Made by a program: the position numbers and the translations under genes | Notes under the pieces: generated by a model | Told to the model about the DNA's origin: nothing | Database searches by the model: none | Seen by the model: only the letters and a program-made list of their open reading frames with translations | Assembly: GCF_003201855.1 (NCBI RefSeq) | Contig: NZ_QJKI01000005.1 | Coordinates: 1 to 64,000 of the forward strand | Direction of reading: 5' to 3' | DNA length: 64,000 nt | DNA from: Rivihabitans pingtungensis | GTDB lineage: Bacteria > Pseudomonadota > Gammaproteobacteria > Burkholderiales > Aquaspirillaceae | Shown here: piece by piece, positions 7,796-16,872 of the stretch | How positions within the stretch are numbered: the first letter of the stretch is position 1 | Layout of the letters: every line of letters begins with the position of its first letter

Positions 7796-9127
7796 ATGCC
7801 CACCTCCGCCACCCAGCTGATTCGCGGCCACATCCTGCACTTTTTGGCCGACCCAGGCGAACACGACGCCGCTGACAGCTACCAAAGCCTGCCCGACGGC
7901 GCGCTGTGGATTGTCGATGGCCGCGTGGCCGACCTTGGCCCCTGGGCCGAACTGCGCGCGCGGCGCACCCCCGACGAACTGGCCGGGGCAGAATGCTTTG
8001 ACTACGGCCAGCAGCTGGTGCTGCCCGGCCTGGTGGACACCCACTGTCACTACCCGCAATCCGGGGTGATCGCCTCGTTTGGCCACCAGCTGCTGGACTG
8101 GCTGAACGACTACACCTTTCCCGCCGAAGCCGCCTTTGCCGACCCGTGCGTGGCCGAGGCCGCTGCGGAATATTTTGTCGAACGCCTGCTGGCGCACGGC
8201 ACCACCACGGCATCGGTGTTTGCCACCGTCCACCCGCAATCGGTAGATGCCTTTATGGCTGCCGCCGAACGCCGCCAGCTGCGCATGCTGTGCGGCAAAG
8301 TGATGATGGACCGCCACGCCCCGCCGGAGCTGTGCGACACCGTGGCCTCCGCCGAGCGCGACAGCCTGGCGCTGATCGAACGCTGGCACCGCCGTGGCCG
8401 GCTGCGCTACAGCCTGACCCCACGCTTTGCCCCCACCTCCACCCCCGAGCAACTGGCGCTGGCCGGCGCGCTCTACCGCAGCCAACCCGACCTGCACGTG
8501 CAATCCCACCTGGCGGAAAACCCCGACGAAATCGCCTGGGTGGGCCAGCTATTCCCGCAGCGCCGCGACTACCTGGACGTCTACGCCCACTACGGCCTGC
8601 TCGGCCCGCGCACCATCTACGGCCACTGCATCCACCTCGCCCCAGAGGAAATCCGCGACATGGCGCACACCGGCACCGCCGCCGCCTTCTGCCCCACCTC
8701 CAATCTGTTTTTGGGCAGCGGCCTGTTCAACCACGCCGCCGCGCTGGACGCCGGCATCCGCGTCGGCCTGGCCACCGACGTCGGCGGCGGCACCTCGTTC
8801 AGCCTGATCCGCACCCTGGGCGAAGCCTATAAAGTCTCACAAATGCTCGGCCGCCCGCTGCCGCCACTGCGCGCCTGGTGGCTGGCCACCCTGGCCGGGG
8901 CTCGCGCGCTTTATCTGGATGAACACATCGGCAACTTCCTGCCCGGCAAAGAAGCGGATTGCGTGGTGCTGAACCCAACGGCAACCCCGGAACTGGCCTA
9001 TCGGTTGCAATATGGTGGGAGTTTGAGCGAGCAGCTGTTTGCGCTGATGGTGCTGGGGGATGAACGGTGCGTGGTGGCGACGCATGTGTTGGGGAGGGTG
9101 GCTGGTAAAGGTAATTCTAGTGTGTAA
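7796..9127 (+). CDS. guaD: Guanine deaminase
   Basis: A 443-residue amidohydrolase that converts guanine to xanthine. Metal and catalytic motifs of the family are present: VDTHCHYPQ (HxH), HLAENPDEI, GHCIHL and ATDVGGGTSFS. PGLVDTH and CHYPQSG are typical of GuaD as opposed to other cytosine/adenosine-type deaminases. It follows puuD by 41 bases. Its product xanthine feeds XdhABC encoded at 23.7-28.5 kb. The ribosome-binding site is weak, so translation may depend on upstream genes. Confidence 0.93.
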   Translation: MPTSATQLIRGHILHFLADPGEHDAADSYQSLPDGALWIVDGRVADLGPWAELRARRTPDELAGAECFDYGQQLVLPGLVDTHCHYPQSGVIASFGHQLLDWLNDYTFPAEAAFADPCVAEAAAEYFVERLLAHGTTTASVFATVHPQSVDAFMAAAERRQLRMLCGKVMMDRHAPPELCDTVASAERDSLALIERWHRRGRLRYSLTPRFAPTSTPEQLALAGALYRSQPDLHVQSHLAENPDEIAWVGQLFPQRRDYLDVYAHYGLLGPRTIYGHCIHLAPEEIRDMAHTGTAAAFCPTSNLFLGSGLFNHAAALDAGIRVGLATDVGGGTSFSLIRTLGEAYKVSQMLGRPLPPLRAWWLATLAGARALYLDEHIGNFLPGKEADCVVLNPTATPELAYRLQYGGSLSEQLFALMVLGDERCVVATHVLGRVAGKGNSSV

Positions 9128-9249
9128 CTTGTAAGCCAAAGAACCCTGCGTCATAATATTTATTTTTACGGCGATCTTTGAGTTTTTATCCCGCCTCTGT
9201 TGGTTTTCAAACATACTAAAAAGCAACTTGCCATATTCGGAGGAGAGTC

Positions 9250-9720
9250 ATGCCTAAAGCACTGATGTCATGCAAAATAGGCGCACTAGCCATACTAGTC
9301 GTCAGTTTTTTTACCCATGCAAATGCCAGCCAGTGTGATGCTCTTGCAGCCCGATTCTTACAACAAGAACAGCAGGCTAAATTTTTACGAAACAGCGTTA
9401 CAACAATTTTTTTCAAAAACCCTGCTACAAGTTCAATTTCACTCAACTGCTTGCGAAATCAGCCAAACTTTTCTTTTTTCTGGAATGGCGCTTTTCCAAG
9501 CAATGATTTCTTTTCTCTGACTGCCCGCGCGGGAGCCCTGCTCACCAATAAGAAGGAAAATGAAGTCCTCAAGGCGATTCATCGCTGCCATCAACACGCG
9601 CTCAAAGACCCTCAGGAACTGTCTAGCTTGGAATCAAAAGGGTTTGCCGTGGAGTGCCAAGCATTCATTCGCGATGGTGGCGGCACAAGTATCAGCATTT
9701 ATAACAACAGCCAACAATAA
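9250..9720 (+). CDS. Small secreted protein of unknown function
   Basis: A 156-residue protein not recognised. Residues 1-27 form a convincing signal peptide (MPKALMSCKIGALAILVV, then a small-residue cleavage region ANAS), so export to the periplasm or beyond is likely. The mature part has several cysteines (in SQCDAL, NCLRNQ, RCHQHA and VECQAF) that could form disulfides. A GGAGGAGAG Shine-Dalgarno is 8 bases before the ATG. GC content is clearly below that of neighbouring genes, as for the next gene, suggesting a small acquired patch. Confidence 0.65.
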   Translation: MPKALMSCKIGALAILVVSFFTHANASQCDALAARFLQQEQQAKFLRNSVTTIFFKNPATSSISLNCLRNQPNFSFFWNGAFPSNDFFSLTARAGALLTNKKENEVLKAIHRCHQHALKDPQELSSLESKGFAVECQAFIRDGGGTSISIYNNSQQ

Positions 9721-9796
9721 TTCTGGCAACACAACTGACCAGTTGTACAAACAGCTTTGCTGTTTTAGGGCTCTTTCCCATATTAGGATTAATGTC

Positions 9797-10186
9797 ATGG
9801 CAGGTACAGTCTCTGGTGGTGTTCGTGTTCTCCTGCGACTTGAAGGTCTATGCCTGCTCGCGCTCAGCCTGCTGGCTTATGCGAAGTTCGGTGGACACTG
9901 GAGCACACTTTTCTGGTACTTTCTTTTGCCAGATCTGTCGTTTGCCGGCTATCTGGTAGGGCCCAGAACGGGAGCTATTGCTTATAATCTGGCGCACGCT
10001 CTGCTCGGCCCCGTATTCGTGTTGGCTGGCGGCATGTTTCTGTCGGAGCCGGCTGCCATCACAGCGGGCCTTATCTGGATGGCGCATATCGGATTTGATC
10101 GTGCTCTGGGTTATGGACTGAAATATTTTTCAGGGTTCAGATTCACTCATTTGGGGGTTATCGGCCGGGGACATGCAGATACCTAG
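9797..10186 (+). CDS. DUF4260-like small membrane protein
   Basis: A 129-residue membrane protein with about four hydrophobic segments. Motifs LLRLEGLCLLALSLLAY, FLLPDLSFAGYLVGPRTGA, YNLAHALLGPV and HIGFDRALGYGLKY match the DUF4260 family, whose function is unknown. An in-frame extension upstream overlaps the preceding gene; the ATG at 9797 gives the usual family length and is chosen. GC is lower than in flanking genes. Confidence 0.8.
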   Translation: MAGTVSGGVRVLLRLEGLCLLALSLLAYAKFGGHWSTLFWYFLLPDLSFAGYLVGPRTGAIAYNLAHALLGPVFVLAGGMFLSEPAAITAGLIWMAHIGFDRALGYGLKYFSGFRFTHLGVIGRGHADT

Positions 10187-10334
10187 CTTTTTAAGAGAAT
10201 CAAGCGACTTACCGTGCCAGTTTGATGCATGGGAGAGACGCTTGCACAGCCTCAGCCCAGAAACGTGTGCCCCCTGAGTGAGTTTTCACAGGTCTATTTT
10301 GTCAAAAATACTGTGAATAACCCACAATTATCTA

Positions 10335-11555
10335 TCACCCCGCCCGTACCCTCACCCCCCATGCCGCCAACGCCGTTACCGCCGCCAGCCCCATCACCGC
10401 TGCCCAACCCCAGGCCGCCAGCAGCAAACTGCCCAAGGCGGCGCCGCTGGCCATGCCGGTGAACATGCCCACAAACAGCACGGCGTTCAGGCGGCTGCGG
10501 GCGCCGGGGTCCAGCCGATACACCAGGGTTTGGTGGGCAATCAGCGTCACCTGCACGCCCAAATCAAACAGCAGCGCGCCGATGGCCAGCATGCCCAGTT
10601 GCCAGCTGTGCGGTGCCCACAGCCAGCTGGCGGTCAGCAGGGCAAAGGCCAGCGTGCTCAGCGCCGCGCCGGCGCGGGTGACGGCGCCGGGGCCGCGTTG
10701 GTCGGCCAGATGGCCAGCCAGCGGGGCGGCCAATGCGCCGGCGGCGCCGGCCACACCAAAGGCGCCTGCCGCGGCGCTGCCCAGCTGAAAACTGTCGTGC
10801 AGCATCACCGCCAAGGTAGACCAGAACGCGCTGAAACCCACCGCCAGCAAGCCTTGCGCCACTGCTGCGTGACGCAACGGGGCATGGGCGTGCCACAGCG
10901 TGCGCAACGAGCCCAGCAAGGCGTGATAGGGCAAGGCCGTGCCGGGGGTAAAGCGTGGCAGACGCCGCCAGGCCGCCAGGCCCACACCGGCAATGCTCAG
11001 CGCCGCCAGCACAAACATCCAGCGCCAGCCAAACTGCGCCGCCACCAGGCCGCTGACCACCCGCGACAGCAAAATACCCAGCAGCAGCCCGGTCATCACC
11101 GTGCCCACCACCCGGCCGCGCTGGTGCGGCGCAGCCAGGGTGGCGGCCGCCGGCACGATGTCTTGCGCCAGGGTGGCGCACAGGCCCACTGCCAGGCCGG
11201 CGGCCAGTAACAGCTCAATCGACGGCGCGGCGGCGGCCAGCAGCAGCGCGCCAGCCAGCAAACCGGCTTTGACCATGATCACCGTGCGGCGGTCGTGGCG
11301 GTCGCCCAGCGGGGCCAGCAGCAACAGGCCCAGCGCATAGCCCAGCTGCGTCAGCGTCGGAATCTGGCCCAATAGCCGCGCCGGGGCATGAATGTCGGCG
11401 CCCAGAATGCCCAGCATGGGCTGGCTGTAGTACAGCGAGGCCACCGACAAACCGGCGCTGATGGCCAGCAGCAAAATCAGGCTGGCGGACAAGGGCTCCG
11501 CATGGGCGCCATCGGTATGCGCAGCCGGTGCGGCGGAGGAAGAAGACAAGGACAT
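10335..11555 (-). CDS. MFS-type exporter
   Basis: A 406-residue inner-membrane transporter with about 12 predicted helices. The loop motif GDRHDRRTVI after helix 2, SLYYSQPMLGILG in helix 1 and the second-half GHLADQRGP place it in the drug:proton antiporter-1 branch of the major facilitator superfamily. The substrate is unknown. The reading frame extends upstream, but the ATG at 11555 with GGAGCG before it starts the usual cytoplasmic N-terminus. It is divergent from a LysR regulator 103 bases away, which probably controls it. Confidence 0.85.
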   Translation of the reverse strand: MSLSSSSAAPAAHTDGAHAEPLSASLILLLAISAGLSVASLYYSQPMLGILGADIHAPARLLGQIPTLTQLGYALGLLLLAPLGDRHDRRTVIMVKAGLLAGALLLAAAAPSIELLLAAGLAVGLCATLAQDIVPAAATLAAPHQRGRVVGTVMTGLLLGILLSRVVSGLVAAQFGWRWMFVLAALSIAGVGLAAWRRLPRFTPGTALPYHALLGSLRTLWHAHAPLRHAAVAQGLLAVGFSAFWSTLAVMLHDSFQLGSAAAGAFGVAGAAGALAAPLAGHLADQRGPGAVTRAGAALSTLAFALLTASWLWAPHSWQLGMLAIGALLFDLGVQVTLIAHQTLVYRLDPGARSRLNAVLFVGMFTGMASGAALGSLLLAAWGWAAVMGLAAVTALAAWGVRVRAG

Positions 11556-11582
11556 GATCAGGCGCTCCAGAAGCATCGGAAT

Positions 11583-11597
11583 AGATGGCCGCCATCT
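11583..11597. promoter_or_regulatory. Candidate LysR operator in the divergent MFS/LysR promoter region
   Basis: AGATGGC-C-GCCATCT is a perfect 7+7 palindrome with a single central base, in the 103-base gap between the divergent exporter and its LysR-type neighbour. LysR proteins usually bind such dyads next to their own genes. Confidence 0.45.
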
Positions 11598-11658
11598 TGC
11601 CCATTCGCCAGGTGAATGCGTAGTGGGGCAAGACGCACAACTGTGATACGTTTCACGC

Positions 11659-12621
11659 ATGACCTCATCCAAACCCAGCCCCCACAGCCTGTCTGGCGCC
11701 AGCAGCGACCGCATCGAGTTGCTGCACACCTTTGTGCGCATTGTCGAAGCCGGCAGCCTGTCTGCCGCCGCCGAGCAACTGGCCGCCACGCAACCGACCA
11801 TCAGCCGGCGCTTGCAGGCGCTGGAGCGCCAGCTGGGTGTGCGCTTGTTGCAACGCACCACCCACAGCATGCGGCTGACGCTGGATGGCGAGCGCTGCTA
11901 CGAGCGCGCCCGCGAGCTGCTGAGCAACTGGGCGTCGTTCGAATCGGATATGCGCGGCGTCAGTGACGAACCGGAAGGCGTGTTGCGGGTGATCGTGCCG
12001 CATGCTTTTGGCCAGGCGCGCTTGATTGCGCCGCTGGCGCAGTATCTGTTGCGCTATCCGCGCATGCAGGTGGAGTGGCTATTGCATGATGACCGGGCGA
12101 TTCAGGATTACATCGCCGCCGGCATTGATTGCGCCATCCAGGTGGGCGAAGTCACCGACCCTGGCCTGGTGGCCATCCGGCTGAGCCAAGTGCCGCGCAT
12201 TGTCGCCGCCGCCCCGGCGCTGCTGGGCGGCGCGCCCTTGCCGCAAGACCCCGGCGAGCTGGCCGAACTGCCCTGGCTGGCGCTGCGCACCTATTACCGC
12301 AACGAGGTGACGCTCAGCCACGCCGACAGCGGCAAGCGCCGCCGCTTTGCCATCGCCCCACGCTTTAGCACCGACAGCCTGTTTGCCCTGCGCAGCGCCA
12401 TGCAGCACGGCCTGGGCGTGGGCATTGCCTCGGCCTGGGTGCTGGCCGACGACCTGGCCAGCGGCACGCTGGTGCGCCTGGCGCCACAGTGGCGCGCAGC
12501 GCCGCTGCCGGTGAGTTTGGTCTACCCGTATGCGCGCTTTTACCCGGCGCGGCTGCGCCGCTTTGCCGAGCTGATCCGCGAGGGCGCGCCGGCGATTTTT
12601 GGCGATGTGGCCGGGGGCTGA
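11659..12621 (+). CDS. LysR-family transcriptional regulator
   Basis: A 320-residue LysR regulator. The N-terminal winged helix-turn-helix spans about residues 20-80 (FVRIVEAGSLSAAAEQL, QPTISRRLQALERQLGVRL, then TLDGERCYERARELL), and the rest is the periplasmic-binding-protein-like effector domain. It is divergent from the MFS exporter gene and is the obvious candidate regulator of it. The effector cannot be predicted. It converges with the ABC operon that follows. Confidence 0.92.
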   Translation: MTSSKPSPHSLSGASSDRIELLHTFVRIVEAGSLSAAAEQLAATQPTISRRLQALERQLGVRLLQRTTHSMRLTLDGERCYERARELLSNWASFESDMRGVSDEPEGVLRVIVPHAFGQARLIAPLAQYLLRYPRMQVEWLLHDDRAIQDYIAAGIDCAIQVGEVTDPGLVAIRLSQVPRIVAAAPALLGGAPLPQDPGELAELPWLALRTYYRNEVTLSHADSGKRRRFAIAPRFSTDSLFALRSAMQHGLGVGIASAWVLADDLASGTLVRLAPQWRAAPLPVSLVYPYARFYPARLRRFAELIREGAPAIFGDVAGG

Positions 12622-12725
12622 TGCCGCATAGCACCGCGCATCACACGCCGCCCGGCAAGGTCAAACGCATGACCGGGCAGTCACGGTGGGACGCCAGTCC
12701 GCTGGTAAGGTGTTGTGCGCCGTGT

Positions 12726-13502
12726 TCAGTGCGGCGCATTCGGGTTCCGATGCGCCCACCCCGTCAGCCGCCGTTCCACCAGCGCAAACAACTGATACAT
12801 CACCACCCCCATCACGCCGATCACCATCAGGCCGGCAAACACCAGCGGCATGTTCATCGACGAGCTGGCCGACATCATCAGGTAGCCGATGCCCAGGTTA
12901 GAGGCCACGGTTTCGGAGATCACCGAGCCGACAAAAGCCAGGGTGATGGCCACTTTCAGCGAGGCGAAGAAATACGGCAGGGCGCGCGGCAGGCCGACTT
13001 TAAACAGGATGTCCAGCCGGCGGGCGCCCAGCGAGCGCAGCACGTCTTCCAGCTCGGGTTCCAGTGTGGCCAGGCCGGTGGCGACGTTGACCACCACCGG
13101 AAAAAACGAAATCAAAAACGCCGTCAGGATGGCCGGCGCCGTGCCGATGCCAAACCACACCACCAGCACCGGCACAAAAGCCACTTTCGGGATGCTGTTA
13201 AAGCCCACCAGCAGCGGGTAGCAGGCTTTGTACACCAGCGGCGAGGCGCCGACGGCCAGGCCCAGCGCCAGGCCGACGGCCACCGCCAGGGCAAAGCCGG
13301 CCAGGGTGGTGAGCAGGGTTTGCGTGGCGTGCTGCATGATGGCGCCGGCAAATTCCTGGCCGCTGGCCCATACCGCCGTGGGCGCGGGCAGCAGGTAGTC
13401 GGGCAGGGCAAAGCCGACGCAGATCAGCTCCCACAGCACAAACAGCAGGGCGGTCAGCGCCCAGGGCGCGGCCTTGACCAGGGTTGAAGAAGGCAGGGAC
13501 AT
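12726..13502 (-). CDS. ABC transporter permease, NitT/TauT type
   Basis: A 258-residue inner-membrane permease with about six helices and a BPD_transp_1 domain. The EAA loop is visible as ARRLDILFKVGLPRALPYF. It is the last gene of a three-gene operon (binding protein, ATPase, permease) on the minus strand and lies 14 bases after the ATPase gene. The family carries sulfonates, nitrate, thiamine precursors and nucleobase-like solutes. Confidence 0.9.
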   Translation of the reverse strand: MSLPSSTLVKAAPWALTALLFVLWELICVGFALPDYLLPAPTAVWASGQEFAGAIMQHATQTLLTTLAGFALAVAVGLALGLAVGASPLVYKACYPLLVGFNSIPKVAFVPVLVVWFGIGTAPAILTAFLISFFPVVVNVATGLATLEPELEDVLRSLGARRLDILFKVGLPRALPYFFASLKVAITLAFVGSVISETVASNLGIGYLMMSASSSMNMPLVFAGLMVIGVMGVVMYQLFALVERRLTGWAHRNPNAPH

Positions 13503-13516
13503 CGCAGGCTCCGGAT

Positions 13517-14293
13517 TCAGTGGCGCGGCTGGCCGATGTGCTCGCGCAGGGCGTGCACATGCTGGGCAAAGGCGTCGGTGTAGGTCAGGTCAAGGTCGCG
13601 CGGGCGCGGCAGGTCGATGGGGTGGCGCAGCAACACGCGGCCGGGCCGGGCGCTCATCACATACACGGTGTCGGCCAGAAACACCGCTTCGCGCAGGTCG
13701 TGGGTGACCAGAATCACGGTGAAGGGTTTTTCCTGCCACAGGTCGCGCAACATGCACCACAGCTCTTCGCGGGTGAAGGCGTCCAGCGCGCCAAACGGCT
13801 CGTCCAGCATCAACAGGCGCGGCTGGTGAATCAGCGCCCGGCAGATCGAGGCGCGCTGTTGCATCCCGCCAGACAATTCCCATGGATGTTTGTCGGCGTA
13901 GCCATCCAGCCCCACCCGCGCCAGCAGCGCGCGCGCCTGCGCTTCATATTCAGCGCGCTGTTTGCGCAGCAGGCCCCGATGCGGCTCGACGATTTCCAGC
14001 GGCAACATCACATTGTCCAGCGTGCTGCGCCACGGCAGCAGATTGGCGGCCTGAAACGCCATGCCGACGATTTTCAGCGGGCCGCCCACTTCGCGGCCAT
14101 CGACAAACACATAGCCATTGCTGGGCGGACGCAGGCCGGAGGCCAGTTTCATCAGGGTGGATTTGCCGCAGCCGGACGGGCCCACCACGGCGACAAATTC
14201 GCCTTCGGCAATGTCCAGGTTCAGCCCCTGCACCGCCAGCGCGCCGCCTGGCGCGTAGGCCAGATCGACATTTTCAAAACGCACAAACGACAT
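13517..14293 (-). CDS. ABC transporter ATP-binding protein, NitT/TauT type
   Basis: A 258-residue ATPase. Walker A GPSGCGKST is at about 38-46, the Q-loop in VGMAFQ, the ABC signature LSGGMQQRASICRAL, Walker B LLMLDEP and the H-loop VILVTHDLREA are all intact. It energises the permease encoded 14 bases downstream and pairs with the binding protein 10 bases upstream. Best assigned to the SsuB/TauB/ThiZ-like group. Confidence 0.92.
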   Translation of the reverse strand: MSFVRFENVDLAYAPGGALAVQGLNLDIAEGEFVAVVGPSGCGKSTLMKLASGLRPPSNGYVFVDGREVGGPLKIVGMAFQAANLLPWRSTLDNVMLPLEIVEPHRGLLRKQRAEYEAQARALLARVGLDGYADKHPWELSGGMQQRASICRALIHQPRLLMLDEPFGALDAFTREELWCMLRDLWQEKPFTVILVTHDLREAVFLADTVYVMSARPGRVLLRHPIDLPRPRDLDLTYTDAFAQHVHALREHIGQPRH

Positions 14294-14303
14294 GCCCGGC
14301 CCC

Positions 14304-15332
14304 TTATTTCACCATCCGCTCGGCGCGCGCCGGCAGGAAGGCGGGGTTGAACAGCTCGGCGGCGGCCGGCACGCGGCTCAGGCCGTAGGCTTCGGCGGTT
14401 TCCGCCAGCGAGCGCTGCATGCGCTCGGCGGTGACCGCGCCCAGGCCATTGGCGCGCACCTCGGCGGTCAGCACGCTGTGGTCCAGCGCCAGTTTCAGCC
14501 GGCGGGTTTCCAGCGGCACATTGATCAGCGGGTCGCGCTCTTTCACATAGGCAATCGCGGCGGCCGGGTTGGCCAGGGTGTCTTTCAGCGCGCGGTTAAA
14601 GCCGCGCAGCACGGCGCTGACCGCTTTGGGATTCTCGGCCAGCAGCTTGGGGCTGGCGATGATGGCGTTGCCGTACAGCTCCACGCCGTGGTCCGGGTAT
14701 TTCAGCGCGACGATGTCTTCTGACTTCACCCCGCGCGCTTCCAGATTGAGCACGCTGGTGAAATAAAAGCCGGTGATGGCGTCCACATCGCCGCGCGCCA
14801 GCAGGGTTTCCCGCAGCGCCGGCTCGACGGTTTGCCATTTCACGCTGGCCGGGTCCAGCTTGTTGGATTTGGCAAACGCCGGCCAGGCCTTGCGCCCGGC
14901 GTCGAACACCGGTGCGGCCAGGGTTTTGCCCACCAGATCGGCCGGCTTGCTGATGCCGGTTTTTTTCAGGGTCAGCACCGCTGCTGGGGTGGCGTTGTAC
15001 ACCATATACACCGCCTGGATTTTCGAGCCGGGGGTTTTCGCGTCGTATTCCACCAGGGCGTTGAAATCGGCAAACCCCATCTCATACGCGCCAGTGGCCA
15101 CGCGGGTGACGGCGCCGGCCGAACCCGAGCCGGAATCAATTTCGACGTCTACGCCTTCAGCCTGAAAATACCCTTTGGCCTTGGCCAGTAAAAACGGTGC
15201 CGACGGGCCTTCAAATCGCCAGTCCAGGGTGAATTTCACCTTGGGCAAAGGCTCGGCCAGAGTGGGGGCGGCAATCAGCGCCAGGCTGGCGGCTAAAAAC
15301 CAACGGCGGCAAACGTGCAGGCGGGTGAGCAT
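14304..15332 (-). CDS. ABC transporter substrate-binding protein, NMT1/THI5-like
   Basis: A 342-residue periplasmic binding protein. An N-terminal signal sequence (MLTRLHVCRRWFLAASLAL, cleavage near APTLAEP) precedes KVKFTLDWRFEGPSAPFLLA and KGYFQAEGVDVEID, typical of NMT1/THI5-like proteins. These bind pyrimidine- or riboflavin-like compounds, sulfonates or nitrate. An in-frame TTG lies at 15392; the ATG at 15332 starts a proper signal peptide. The first gene of the three-gene operon. A candidate sigma-54 promoter upstream and the purine-rich neighbourhood suggest a nitrogenous ligand; this is inference. Confidence 0.85.
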   Translation of the reverse strand: MLTRLHVCRRWFLAASLALIAAPTLAEPLPKVKFTLDWRFEGPSAPFLLAKAKGYFQAEGVDVEIDSGSGSAGAVTRVATGAYEMGFADFNALVEYDAKTPGSKIQAVYMVYNATPAAVLTLKKTGISKPADLVGKTLAAPVFDAGRKAWPAFAKSNKLDPASVKWQTVEPALRETLLARGDVDAITGFYFTSVLNLEARGVKSEDIVALKYPDHGVELYGNAIIASPKLLAENPKAVSAVLRGFNRALKDTLANPAAAIAYVKERDPLINVPLETRRLKLALDHSVLTAEVRANGLGAVTAERMQRSLAETAEAYGLSRVPAAAELFNPAFLPARAERMVK

Positions 15333-15747
15333 GGGGCAACTCCAGAAAGGGGCGGAAAGCCCGCTTTCTGCAAGCCGCATGCCAGCATGCAAGAGATTGA
15401 TTTACAAAGAAAAATAAAACTCGTTTATGCCAAAAGAAAATTTGACGCAAAAATAAGCGCAATACACCGGCCAAATCAGCACTTTGCCGTGCATTTATTT
15501 GGTGCGCGAGGATGTTTTTTGCCTCATTCAGGTGCGCGCTTGGGCAATATTTTAAATCAGATACGCGGGGTATATTGAATCGCCAATAGGGTCGGGATTA
15601 TGTGATTTTGTTTATGCGGGGTATATCTGCGCCCAGCGGGAAAATCCGGTTAAATGCAGCTCATCCGCCCCATATTGCTGTGCAGCATACGGCAGCGGGG
15701 CCGAGAATAAGCGCCAACACAAGGCGCGAACAACGATTAGCAACGCT
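15333..15747. other. Long leader and promoter region of the ABC operon
   Basis: About 415 bases, AT-rich against the genome background, contain no gene. A candidate sigma-54 promoter (15459-15473, minus strand) and an NtrC-like dyad (15491-15505) lie here. A repeated phrase GCGGGGTATAT at about 15566 and 15618 is also visible. The plus-strand porin promoter should lie nearer the TAAG palindrome that follows. Confidence 0.5.
15459..15473 (-). promoter_or_regulatory. Candidate sigma-54 (-24/-12) promoter for the ABC operon
   Basis: The minus strand reads TGGCCGGTGTATTGC. It has GG and GC exactly 12 bases apart and agrees with the TGGCACG-N4-TTGC consensus at 9 of 11 positions. It is about 127 bases upstream of the binding-protein ATG. 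Eighteen bases further upstream, GCACCAAATAAATGC (15491-15505) resembles a half-conserved NtrC site. Nitrogen control of this importer is the implied reading. Confidence 0.45.
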
Positions 15748-15864
15748 TAGAGCCGCTAACAAAACCCAGCGAAGCGGCCCTGGCTAGGCGTGTGACCGCA
15801 GACAGTACAAGTCGTACGGCAAGGTCACACAACAACGCCAGGGGGTTTTGTTAGCGGCTCTTAG
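15748..15864. repeat. TAAG palindrome, copy 3
   Basis: A full-length copy: AGAGCCGCTAACAAAACCC, then AGCGAAGCGG, CCTGGCTAGGCGTGTGACC, GCAGACAGTAC, GTACGGCAAGGTCACAC, AACAACGCCAGG and GGTTTTGTTAGCGGCTCTTA. The arms close as a long hairpin. It lies just upstream of the Tsx-like porin gene. Confidence 0.85.
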
Positions 15865-15903
15865 CACACCCTTGATTTCTGCACTTCCTGGAGAACCCAC
15901 ATC

Positions 15904-16764
15904 ATGGCCCATCGTCCCGCCGCGCTGCTTGCCCTCACCCTGCTGGCCGCCAGCGCCTCCGCCCTGGCCGCCGACTGGAGCGACACCTCTATTGGCTACC
16001 GCTACGGCACGCACTTTGCCGAGCCGTTCAACCAAAAAGACATCAGCAAGAGCATCATCAACCTGACCCACGCCAGCGGTTACAAGTATGGCAGCAACTT
16101 CTTCAACGCCGACCTGCTGCTGGCCGACAAAAACGACCCGGCCAGCGTCGGCTCCAACACCGGCTCGCAAGAAGTGTATGTGGTGTACCGCCACACCCTG
16201 GATCTGGGCAAGGTGACGGGCGCCGACCTGAAATTCGGCCCGGTGCGCGGCCTGGGCCTGACCGCCGGTTTTGACATCAACACCAAGGACGACGCCGGCT
16301 ACAACTCGAAAAAACGCATGTGGGTGGCCGGCCCAACGGTGATGTTTGACGTACCGGGCTTTTTAAACCTCAGCCTGCTGCAACTGTGGGAAAGCAACGC
16401 CCCGTACAACGGCTATAGCAAGACCAGCGTCGAGCGCTACAACTACGATCCGCACCCGATGCTGAACCTGGCCTGGGGCATTCCGTTCTCCATCGGCTCG
16501 CTGCCGCTGTCGTTTGAAGGCTACGCCAACTTTATCGCCGCCAAGGGCAAAAACGAATTTGGCGTGGGCACCAAGCCCGAAACCAATATCGACATGCAGG
16601 TAATGTACGACCTCAGCCCGCTGGTCAACGCCCAGAAAAAAACCTTCCGCGTCGGCCTGGAATACCAATACTGGCGCAATAAGTTTGGCAACGACCACAA
16701 GGGCGCCGCCGGCAAGGGCGCATTCGCCAAAACGCCGATGATCCGGGCGGAATATCACTTCTGA
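15904..16764 (+). CDS. Tsx-like nucleoside-specific outer-membrane channel
   Basis: A 286-residue beta-barrel protein with a signal peptide (MAHRPAALLALTLLAASASA, cleaved after ALAA). The mature start DWSDTSIGYRYGTHFAEPFN, the alternating hydrophobic strands and the C-terminal MIRAEYHF ending in aromatic phenylalanine are typical of outer-membrane barrels of the Tsx family. Tsx channels pass nucleosides, which suits the purine-uptake genes around it. It is monocistronic and converges with yjdM. Confidence 0.85.
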   Translation: MAHRPAALLALTLLAASASALAADWSDTSIGYRYGTHFAEPFNQKDISKSIINLTHASGYKYGSNFFNADLLLADKNDPASVGSNTGSQEVYVVYRHTLDLGKVTGADLKFGPVRGLGLTAGFDINTKDDAGYNSKKRMWVAGPTVMFDVPGFLNLSLLQLWESNAPYNGYSKTSVERYNYDPHPMLNLAWGIPFSIGSLPLSFEGYANFIAAKGKNEFGVGTKPETNIDMQVMYDLSPLVNAQKKTFRVGLEYQYWRNKFGNDHKGAAGKGAFAKTPMIRAEYHF

Positions 16765-16872
16765 TGGGGGGATGGCGACTCACCGTCGCCACCTCATCCG
16801 GTCATGCCCGCGCGCATCCGGCGCCGCGCCCCGGCTTGCGTCGGCAAACCCACGCCAGCCGGGCGTCCGCCA

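Noticed and set aside
15333..15747. TPP riboswitch before the NMT1/THI5-like ABC operon
   Set aside because: The conserved CTGAGA and ACCTGA-type blocks of the thi-box are not found on the minus strand in this leader.
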